A DNA stretch of 64,000 bases from Planctomycetota bacterium (GTDB lineage Bacteria; Planctomycetota; Planctomycetia; Pirellulales; PALSA-1355), in assembly GCA_003389325.1 (NCBI GenBank), contig QQVE01000024.1, positions 1 to 64,000 of the forward strand. Direction: 5' to 3'. Below are positions 52,832 to 59,643 of the stretch, one piece after another; within the stretch, counting starts at the first letter, position 1, and every line of letters starts with the position of its first letter. The translations under genes and the position numbers were made by a program. The notes under the pieces are model-generated. The model was not told the DNA's origin, ran no database searches, and saw only the letters and a list, made by a program, of their open reading frames with translations.

Positions 52832-52989
52832 GTTCCATTGCCGAAACGGATCCTTAAGGCGCTTCCAAGCCTCGATCCTTTCCGCGAATTCCTCGTCCGT
52901 CAGCAAGCACTCCTGGAGCGAGTCGTAGATGGCGCTCTCGTCGATGCCGATGCCGATCCGGACAACACGGTGACGGGAAGTTTCTTCAT
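52832..52989 (-). pseudogene. cobW (COG0523) gene reduced by an internal deletion
   Basis: The minus-strand ATG 52987-52989 begins MKKLPVTVLSG, the exact start style of a COG0523 GTPase, and then leaves the family text. In another frame the same DNA continues as the C-terminal CobW signature (IGIGIDESAIYDSLQECLLTDEEFAERIEAWKRLKDPFRQWN), which aligns to the end of the intact protein at 49813-51072. So about 300 codons, including the P-loop and the CxCC motif, are gone and the junction is frame-shifted. The start overlaps the preceding gene's TGA as ATGA, showing it was the last gene of that operon. Beyond 52832 the frame runs on to 52688 without recognisable sequence. Confidence 0.75.
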
Positions 52990-53654
52990 CGCGGCCCCGC
53001 AGAGATCGTGTATGGCTTGAATGCTCGAGATAGCGACAAGTCTTGATGCTCCCAACCTCGACGGCTGAGAAATCGCCAAGCGGCAGCCATCTTTTCCGCA
53101 CGCACGGACGGCCGCAACCAATCTGCGACGCACTCGCGCCGATAGGCGAGCCCCACGGTAGTGCACACCCAGGCCTCATAGTTCGCGATCCAGAGCAGCG
53201 ACGATTTCCAGAGCTTGCGGGCGCGCCGCCATTGGAGTGCGCCTCGCGGCCGAGCAAAGACCGGTAGTTCGTCGGGCCAGTGAATGTCTAAAGAGAGCGA
53301 TTCGACGGGGGCCCAATACGGACAAAACTCGAAACGCTTGAGATACAGACCTCCCAGGTCGCGGCATCCGAAGAACATACCGAAGCCCCACAAAGCCACG
53401 TGGAGCTGGTCCCGATCCAGTCGATAACACGTCGACCGTTCCGCGGTGGTGCGATCTCGATGGCGCTCGAAGCCAAATTGCATCAACAGATTCCCGTCGG
53501 GATACTCCACATCCCTTCCCCAAGACCAGACCTGTTGCCCCATCAGGCGTCCGCCAAAACTGCGAACCGGGCGAGGCAGGCACCACCCTTGGCCCGCGCG
53601 CGTCCGTCGCGCTGATCTGGAGGGGCTATTTCGCACTAGCGCTGATTCAGGCAT
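52986..53654 (-). CDS. unknown protein, paralog 2 of a tandem pair in the Zur operon
   Basis: 222 aa. Core residues from about 38 (MGQQVWSWGRDVEYPDGNLLMQFGFERHRD) match the neighbour upstream (SQQVWCWGRDILRPEGNWLLEIGFVRIE). Shared later text includes GFGMFFGCRDLGG/GFGAFYGDRQRGT and a conserved NYEAWV.../DYEAAI... helix followed by YRR. No known domain, membrane helix or signal peptide is recognised. It overlaps its paralog by 8 nt and the cobW remnant by 4 nt (ATGA), so the family was co-translated with a COG0523 GTPase. I infer a partner or client of the metal chaperone. Confidence 0.65.
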   Translation of the reverse strand: MPESALVRNSPSRSARRTRAGQGWCLPRPVRSFGGRLMGQQVWSWGRDVEYPDGNLLMQFGFERHRDRTTAERSTCYRLDRDQLHVALWGFGMFFGCRDLGGLYLKRFEFCPYWAPVESLSLDIHWPDELPVFARPRGALQWRRARKLWKSSLLWIANYEAWVCTTVGLAYRRECVADWLRPSVRAEKMAAAWRFLSRRGWEHQDLSLSRAFKPYTISAGPR

Positions 53655-54369
53655 GAGATTGACTCTCGCTGCAGCTTGGGATCAACGCCTGGACATTTCC
53701 AGCGATCGCGATGCCGAGCGATCGCCACGCGCGAGCCATCTCCTCCGCCGGCATGATGGGTCGCTTGCCATTGTCCCACTCGACCAACGTCGAACGGCGG
53801 TACTCGATCCCCAACCGCTCGATGATGGCCGCCTCGTAGTCCCGCATCCAATCGACAAGGTCCAACGTCAATGACGCGCAATCGTTTCGTTGCAAATCGT
53901 CCGGGGCAGTCAGCTTCGGCAAGTCCGCGTTCGACCAGGGCGGACGATCGAGCGTCCCGTTGGTTGTGTATCGAGGCCGAAACGCATCGCGGGGCAGAAA
54001 GACAGTGCCGCGCTGACGATCTCCATAGAACGCTCCAAACCCACGCAGCACAACATTGCGTCCTTGCGGAAGTGCCAGGGTATACACGCTAGAACATTCC
54101 TTGCGTTCGGCGGGTGGCTCGATGCGAACGAAGCCGATCTCGAGCAGCCAATTGCCTTCGGGCCGCAGAATGTCGCGACCCCAGCACCACACCTGTTGGC
54201 TCAGCAGGCCGACCGCATGCCGAACGAGTTCGCCTTCCAGGTATCGGCGATCCATCGTGTGTCGATCAACACGCTGCGGATGACTGTGCAACCTCCCCGT
54301 AAGGCGACGACTATCGGTCGTGCTTGGCTCGTGTGCCCGGTTTCGACGCGAGAAGATCACAACAGCCAC
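53647..54369 (-). CDS. unknown protein, paralog 1 of a tandem pair in the Zur operon
   Basis: 240 aa if started at 54369, overlapping the FeoB-like gene end by 13 nt; a start at the ATG of MDRRYLEGE (54253-54255) would give 202 aa and remove a basic leader. The core QQVWCWGRDILRPEGNWLLEIGF is shared with the next gene, as are a GFGAFYG loop and a C-terminal DYEAAIIERLGIEYRR...WDNGKRPIMPAEEMARAWRSLG. No family is recognised. Tight packing between a FeoB-like transporter and a cobW remnant suggests a metal-related function. Confidence 0.65.
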   Translation of the reverse strand: MAVVIFSRRNRAHEPSTTDSRRLTGRLHSHPQRVDRHTMDRRYLEGELVRHAVGLLSQQVWCWGRDILRPEGNWLLEIGFVRIEPPAERKECSSVYTLALPQGRNVVLRGFGAFYGDRQRGTVFLPRDAFRPRYTTNGTLDRPPWSNADLPKLTAPDDLQRNDCASLTLDLVDWMRDYEAAIIERLGIEYRRSTLVEWDNGKRPIMPAEEMARAWRSLGIAIAGNVQALIPSCSESQSHA

Positions 54370-56072
54370 CTTCCTCCCCAGGCCAAGACCAGGGCAAACA
54401 GAGTGGCGAATCCCGCCTGCCGTGCAAGGAGTTTCGATGTCGCCTTCCAGCCGGTCTCACGACCGATTGTCATGGCGGTGACCAGACATGGCAGCAGCAC
54501 ACCCGCCAGGTAGACCGCCGTCAGCGATTGTGCCGCTGTCATCGGAAAGGCTGCGCCGTCGTCCGCCGCCAGCAGGAAGATCCCGTCTTTGCGCACCGAA
54601 GCCAGCACGACGGCCAGAGACGACTGAGCGGGAAGGTCAAACACTCCCATCACTGGCCCCAGAATCCGAGAGGCCCAATCGAGCACTCCGGCATGAGCCA
54701 GCAGCGACGCGGCGATACAGATCGCGACGAAGACGGGCATCGCCTGCAACAGAAACTGCCGAACGGTTCCCGACGCCTCTCGCCATAGAGCCGATGGTGT
54801 CGGCCACTGCATGAACGGTCGGCTGGGCGTCATCAAGACGTTCAGCGAGCTGCGGGCCTGGGACCCCGACGTGAGACGTAAGTAAATGAGTGTCGTGCCG
54901 AGCAGGTATGCCAGGAACAGCCACGTCAGCAGCACGGCCGAGGTACCCGTCGCTGCCGCCGTCGCCGACAAAACCGCCAGCGTGGCCGGTAGTTGGTAAC
55001 TGCATGCCGAGCCGAAAGCAATGGCCGAAATCGCAGGGCCTCGCGAACAGCTCGAACAGGACCGCGTGCTGATCACCGCCGGCACGTTGCATCCAAACCC
55101 CATCATCACCCGCACGACGTCCCGTCCGCTCAGCCCGAAGGGGCGCATGAGCGGATGGAGTGCGACATTGATTCGCTCGATCAATCCGCTTGCCTTGTAG
55201 GCGCCGAGAATCAAGGCGAACATCAGCACCGTGGGGAGCGCCCAAACCAGCAGGAACGGCCCCATGTTCAGTAGACCGTAGCCGAATTCCCCTTGCTGAG
55301 CCGTGAGCACGATTCGCAACCAGCTCGGCCACGTGTCATTCACCGTGGCGATGACGGGTTCGAACCAGCTTGCCACGATCGGGTGGAGCAGATCCGCCAC
55401 CGCATTGGCGCCGTAGATTGTCGCTAGCGCCGGCAGGAACAACAGCAAGATGGCGACGAGTGGACCGACTACGCGATGTTCCAGCCACCCGGGATTCGGT
55501 TCGATCCGCCACCCCGCTCGGGCCGATAGCGATGCTTTCTGAAATGGCGACGGGTTGCTTGTCGCCTTGGCGATCTCATCACGATTGCGGTCCGTCAACC
55601 GACGGGCATCGACGGGGATGAACTCGAGGCCCGCGTCCGTCGCGAGACGTTCCATCGCCTCCTGTGCAGCTTCGCCCGGCTGCACCTTGTCCCAGTACGT
55701 GACGATCACGGCACCGCGCTTGCCGACGACCAGCGGCAGCATGTCGCTCAAGTCCTGGTCCAGGCTCGTCGCTTGGACCACCAACAGAACAACCTCGTTA
55801 GCCGAGAGCGCATTCAGCGCCAGGCGCGTCGTCTCCGTGTCGGAGCTGCGGAGGATGCCCGGCGTGTCGATGTACTCGGTGTTCCCCGACCGATAGCGCT
55901 GGACGACCACGGTCGAGCCGCGGAAGTTCGTCTCACCCGCCGAACGGCCGGTCAAGGACGAAACCAGTTGCGATTTGCCAACACTCTCCTTGCCGACGAT
56001 CAAGGTCGTGCGTATTTCCGACGCTGTAGCTGCGGCTTTCATATTCAATTGCTTGTTTGCTGAGCGGTTCAA
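54357..56072 (-). CDS. FeoB-like G-domain membrane transporter
   Basis: 571 aa, shorter than FeoB (about 700-770). The N-terminal G domain has a G1 loop GKESVGKS (27-34) in place of FeoB's GxPNxGKT, and G3 DTPG (69-72). The membrane part keeps FeoB signatures: GFGCNVPAVISTRSCSS and two gate-type nucleoside-recognition segments with about eight helices (VSATAAATGTSAVLLTWLFLAYLLGTTLIYL). FeoB imports Fe2+. Here it is downstream of a DksA-like gene and a TGCAA palindrome, so zinc import or another metal under Zur control is possible. An alternative start is the ATG 56040-56042. Confidence 0.82.
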   Translation of the reverse strand: MNRSANKQLNMKAAATASEIRTTLIVGKESVGKSQLVSSLTGRSAGETNFRGSTVVVQRYRSGNTEYIDTPGILRSSDTETTRLALNALSANEVVLLVVQATSLDQDLSDMLPLVVGKRGAVIVTYWDKVQPGEAAQEAMERLATDAGLEFIPVDARRLTDRNRDEIAKATSNPSPFQKASLSARAGWRIEPNPGWLEHRVVGPLVAILLLFLPALATIYGANAVADLLHPIVASWFEPVIATVNDTWPSWLRIVLTAQQGEFGYGLLNMGPFLLVWALPTVLMFALILGAYKASGLIERINVALHPLMRPFGLSGRDVVRVMMGFGCNVPAVISTRSCSSCSRGPAISAIAFGSACSYQLPATLAVLSATAAATGTSAVLLTWLFLAYLLGTTLIYLRLTSGSQARSSLNVLMTPSRPFMQWPTPSALWREASGTVRQFLLQAMPVFVAICIAASLLAHAGVLDWASRILGPVMGVFDLPAQSSLAVVLASVRKDGIFLLAADDGAAFPMTAAQSLTAVYLAGVLLPCLVTAMTIGRETGWKATSKLLARQAGFATLFALVLAWGGRWLL

Positions 56073-56262
56073 AGCTGAGTTGAATTTGGGGCGTCGCCGT
56101 AGACCGCTTGCCGGTCAAAGCCCTTACGCGTCTCCGTGAATCCGAGCGGCTGGCCGGCCAAACCCGCTGTGATCCGTGGCCGCGCTCGCTCGAGGGCTAG
56201 ATTGCCGGGGCTGTCGATGCCTTCGGTGGCCCCCGACCAACAGCGTTCGAGGGAAAGGACAA

Positions 56263-56628
56263 TCACGGCAGCCCGCCTTCTCGTTCCAACTGCTCTGCAT
56301 ACTCGATGCAGAACTCGGCGTACGGAATCGCATCGAGCCGGGCTTTGGGAATCGGCTTGCCGGTTGCCAGGCAGATGCCGAACACGCCCTCCTCGATGCG
56401 CTCCAGGGCCGCCTCGATGCGATCCAGGGTGCTCCCTTCCTGCTGCGAAAGCATGAGGTCGCACTCGCGCGTCGCTTCGTCCGTCCCACGTTCGGCCATG
56501 TGGGTCGGCATTCGGCTGCTGGCGGCAGCGTCCAAGGCGCCCTGCGCGAGGCTTTGCGTGTCGCCGCGAAGGCGCGCCTGCAGGGCCAGGAGCTGCCGTC
56601 GATAGCGTTCCACGTCCAACTTTTTCAT
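56263..56628 (-). CDS. DksA/TraR-family protein lacking two zinc cysteines
   Basis: 121 aa from the ATG 56626-56628 with GAGG as ribosome site. A helical hairpin (residues about 5-80) is followed by the DksA globular segment GVFGICLATGKPIPKARLDAIPYAEFCIEYAEQLE. The four-Cys zinc site CxxC-x17-CxxC is reduced to C86xxT89-x17-C107xxY110. This is the pattern of zinc-independent DksA2, which replaces DksA on RNA polymerase in zinc starvation (known in Pseudomonas). A TGCAA-N5-TTGCA site lies 119 bp upstream and the fur-family gene is divergent, which fits. Confidence 0.88.
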   Translation of the reverse strand: MKKLDVERYRRQLLALQARLRGDTQSLAQGALDAAASSRMPTHMAERGTDEATRECDLMLSQQEGSTLDRIEAALERIEEGVFGICLATGKPIPKARLDAIPYAEFCIEYAEQLEREGGLP

Positions 56629-56746
56629 GCGACTACCTCTTATCGACATCAGCAAGCACAATCCTGCCCGCGGAACGCAGGCCGGAAGCCGCCCGAACCC
56701 GATGCGGACCACTTTCCAAGTCTTCAGGTTTCAATTAGATTACAGA

Positions 56747-56761
56747 TGCAAATCATTTGCA
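56747..56761. promoter_or_regulatory. Zur-like operator, site 4 (between dksA-like and zur genes)
   Basis: TGCAAATCATTTGCA, a TGCAA-N5-TTGCA palindrome, lies in the divergent intergenic region 119 bp from the DksA-like start and 146 bp from the Fur-family start. On the minus strand TTGCAA with TCTAAT 17 bp away can form a promoter. It probably gives autoregulation and control of the whole minus-strand operon. Confidence 0.78.
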
Positions 56762-56906
56762 ACACGGTTCGTGAAAGATCGCCTTCGACTCTGGCTCTAC
56801 GCCTTGTTGCTGCTGAAAAAGCGACCAGAAGTTGAAGAGTCTATGACACGGGCTGCTTGGAGTCGGTTGATTGGCCGATCGTCGGGCTTCAAAAGGGGAG
56901 TATGCC

Positions 56907-57338
56907 ATGAATCCAGGCACAACCGCTCAGGTCTGGGCCCGGCAAAGGATTCAAGCAGCCGGACTGCGGGCAACTCCCGCGCGAGTAGCGACATTGGCGC
57001 TGCTCCGCGATTTTTCGGCTCCCCTGACGCACGCGGAAGTTTCCGCTCGCTTGACCGAACATGAAGTCGACAAGGCAACGGTCTATCGCAACCTGAACGA
57101 CATGGCGGCAGCCAAGCTGTTGCGTCGATCAGAACTCGGTGATCACGTTTGGCGATTTGAGATCATCGCCGAAGAGGAGCGAGCACACGCGTCTCACCCG
57201 CACTTTGTGTGCATCGATTGCGGCAGCGTCTCGTGCTTGCAAGAGATCGAATTGACCGAAAAGAGCAAGTCGGTGAGCGAGCGATTCGGGCAGGTCACGG
57301 AGATTCTGCTCCGCGGCCATTGTCGCGATTGCGTGTAA
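56907..57338 (+). CDS. zur: Fur-family metalloregulator, probably Zur
   Basis: 143 aa from the ATG 56907 with AGGGGAG upstream. The winged helix has the recognition text DKATVYRNLNDM. The metal domain holds H94/H97/H99 (HASHPHFVC), structural C102/C105 (CIDC) and C139/C142 (CRDC). The sequence alone does not separate Fur, Zur and PerR. Zur is chosen because the operators found nearby control a ZIP transporter, a COG0523 GTPase and a zinc-independent DksA. It is divergent from the DksA-like operon and shares its operator. Confidence 0.88.
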   Translation: MNPGTTAQVWARQRIQAAGLRATPARVATLALLRDFSAPLTHAEVSARLTEHEVDKATVYRNLNDMAAAKLLRRSELGDHVWRFEIIAEEERAHASHPHFVCIDCGSVSCLQEIELTEKSKSVSERFGQVTEILLRGHCRDCV

Positions 57339-57446
57339 GTCTTGAATCCGCTTGGTCCGAAAACCTGCGCGTGCGGCGTCGTTTGACCGCGTCAGCGTCG
57401 CAATGACCTGCTACCGCCAGCCTATTCACCAGAAACTGCAGTTAGA

Positions 57447-58634
57447 ATGTCCCCTCCTTTCCCAACGACCGCGATTCATCCGGTGTTGCTCGCCGAAGGC
57501 CGGCGCGGGGGCGAACGCCTCTCCGTGATCGCGGCCGATTACGGCGCATACTGGGAGGAGCACCTGAAGCGTTGCCGGCAGTTCATCGGCTCCGGGGCCG
57601 AGGGCCTGCGGCAGCGGGCAACCGCCACGGTCATCGGGGCGGGCGCCTGTCGCGACATCCCGCTCGCGGACTTGCTTCGGACGTTCGAGGTGGTCCGCCT
57701 GGTGGACATCGACGCGTCCAGCCTGGATCAAACGTTCCAGTCGGTAAGTGACGATCCGGATTTGCGTTCGCGCGCTAACCGACTCGACTGCCAGGTGTGG
57801 GACGCGACCGACGGCCGGCTCGGGCAACTCATGGCAGATACGGCCGCCGCCCTGACAGTCGCCCAAGATTTGGCTGAGGCGATGGTGGCGATCACCCGCC
57901 TGTTTGGTACCGCCGCGTCCGCGGTCCCGCAGCCTCCGGCCGCCCTGCAGGCCGACTACGTGATCTCGTCGGGCGTGTCCAGTCAGCTCATCCCCGCGGT
58001 CCAGGAAGTCGTTCGCGCGGGGATCGGTCAGCGGTTCCAGGGAGCAGCCCCCGGGGGCGACCTCGCGGACAACTACCGCCGCGCCGAGCAGCGGCTCCGC
58101 CGCGCGTGGCTCGAAAACCACGCGACGCTGCTCCAGCGGCTGTGCCATCCTGGCGGGCGAGTGTGTTGGATCGATACCGTCGCCGAGGCGCCCTTTTGGG
58201 GAAACCTGGTGGGGGACGAGTTCGGCGCGGTCCTCCGCTCCCTGGAGGCGTACTTCCAGCAAGTTCCTTTTCCTCCCTTCGCTCTTTCCGCCGTGCAAGC
58301 GGCCCTGAGGAACGCCCGCACGCCGGATGAGTTCCTCGCCGTACCGTCGCAACTGATCCGCAGGCGGCTGTTGCACGTCGAGCAAGGCCAGGAACTAATC
58401 GCGGCGATCACTGACCGCGTAATCGAGCTCTGCCCGCGGGCCGTGGCGGCGACCATTCCCGGCGGTCTTGCGGCGTATTGCGGCGACCGGCTCACAACAG
58501 TGGTCGTGCCGCAAGATTGGAGGTGGTATCTCAAACCCGACGAGCTTGCAGCCTTGACTGTCGAGGCCTGCCTACTGGTTCCAGTTGACAGCGGCCTCGC
58601 GCCGGGCAGTCGTAACGATCGGCCAAGCATTTGA
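57447..58634 (+). CDS. putative SAM-dependent methyltransferase-like protein
   Basis: 395 aa from the ATG 57447. Text near residue 62 (TVIGAGACRDIPLADLLRTFEVVRLVDID) looks like a class I SAM-binding motif I followed by the acidic end of strand 2. DYVISSGVSSQLIPAV near 170 could be motif IV-like. No catalytic pattern of a known methylase is seen, so substrate and activity are open. No TGCAA palindrome precedes it. It is 108 bp downstream of zur on the same strand and may read through from it. Confidence 0.5.
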   Translation: MSPPFPTTAIHPVLLAEGRRGGERLSVIAADYGAYWEEHLKRCRQFIGSGAEGLRQRATATVIGAGACRDIPLADLLRTFEVVRLVDIDASSLDQTFQSVSDDPDLRSRANRLDCQVWDATDGRLGQLMADTAAALTVAQDLAEAMVAITRLFGTAASAVPQPPAALQADYVISSGVSSQLIPAVQEVVRAGIGQRFQGAAPGGDLADNYRRAEQRLRRAWLENHATLLQRLCHPGGRVCWIDTVAEAPFWGNLVGDEFGAVLRSLEAYFQQVPFPPFALSAVQAALRNARTPDEFLAVPSQLIRRRLLHVEQGQELIAAITDRVIELCPRAVAATIPGGLAAYCGDRLTTVVVPQDWRWYLKPDELAALTVEACLLVPVDSGLAPGSRNDRPSI

Positions 58635-58823
58635 TATGAAGCCGCTAGACTATCTCCCAGATGGAACTTCGATGACACAATTCTAGTTCGTGTCCGCCTT
58701 CTGGATTCCAAGGCAAGTGCAGCCATCATCTTTAGGGTTGAGGAGTTAGGCGGCGGTTGCGCAAGCTATCTGGGAAACGTCGGCTAGCCCGACTGTTGCG
58801 GTAAATTTTTGCCTGCTATATAT

Positions 58824-58838
58824 TGCAACTGGATTGCA
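58824..58838. promoter_or_regulatory. Zur-like operator, site 5 (before exported prepilin gene)
   Basis: TGCAACTGGATTGCA, a TGCAA-N5-TTGCA palindrome, overlaps the end of an AT-rich TATATATT stretch (58817-58824) that may be a -10 element. It ends 28 bp before the first ATG of the DUF1559 prepilin-type gene. Confidence 0.75.
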
Positions 58839-58866
58839 ACTGGACTGAAACGAGGCTTGCGATTGC

Positions 58867-59595
58867 ATGTGGAGGATTGGGACTTTGAGGTCACGCCATC
58901 ACGCGTTGTGTCGGCCGGTCGGCTTTACCTTGGTCGAATTGCTGGTCGCAATCGCCATCGTCGGTTTGCTGCTTGCGCTAGTTCTTCCGGCGATACAAAG
59001 CTCGCGGGAAGCGGCCGACCGCGCTCAATGCGCGAACAATCTCAGGCAGATCGGCATCGGCATCCACCGTTTCTGCGACTTGAACAGCGGCAAGTTCCCG
59101 CGCACCACGCACACCGAAGGCTTCCAGTTTGAGCGGACCTGGATCTTCACGCTCGCACCGTACTTGGAGGACGTCGATAACGTCCGCATCTGCCCGGCCG
59201 ACCCTCGAGGGGCGGATCGCCTGAAGGCCAAGGGATCGAGCTATGTCATGAACGAATACACGACCGTACCCGGTGATGACGCCCGCCTGCGTCTGCAAAA
59301 AATTGGGGCGACCTCCCGCACGATCGTCGTCTTCACGGTGGCTGACACGGTGGGTCCCAGCATTCTGGGCGACCACACGCACTCTCGTAACTGGTTCAGC
59401 CAGCCGACCGGGGCGTGGGGGCGCATCATAAGAGATATCCGCCCCGACCGATTCGGTAGCACCCCCATGGCCCCGTCCGTTCCCGTCGGCACCGCCAACT
59501 ACCTGTACGCCGACGCCCACGTCGAGAGCATTCCCGGCCAGCAGATCGGGGAGTGGGCGGACAGAGGGTTCAACTTCGCCAAGCCCGTCGATTGA
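58867..59595 (+). CDS. DUF1559 prepilin-type exported protein
   Basis: 242 aa from the ATG 58867; a TTG at 58885 has the better ribosome site (GGAGG at 58871-58875) and would give 236 aa. The type IV-like prepilin signal is [26 protein letters not shown], cleaved before Phe, followed by the DUF1559 motif [21 protein letters not shown]. The C-terminal [14 protein letters not shown] resembles the family's H-x-DG end. It is probably assembled or anchored by a type II secretion/pilus-like system at the cell surface. A Zur-like site precedes it, and the large exported protein follows after 48 bp. Confidence 0.9.
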   Translation: MWRIGTLRSRHHALCRPVGFTLVELLVAIAIVGLLLALVLPAIQSSREAADRAQCANNLRQIGIGIHRFCDLNSGKFPRTTHTEGFQFERTWIFTLAPYLEDVDNVRICPADPRGADRLKAKGSSYVMNEYTTVPGDDARLRLQKIGATSRTIVVFTVADTVGPSILGDHTHSRNWFSQPTGAWGRIIRDIRPDRFGSTPMAPSVPVGTANYLYADAHVESIPGQQIGEWADRGFNFAKPVD

Positions 59596-59643
59596 TCGAA
59601 CGGTCCGACACCTGAGAGCCACGCATCACCAGGAGTTTTGTGC

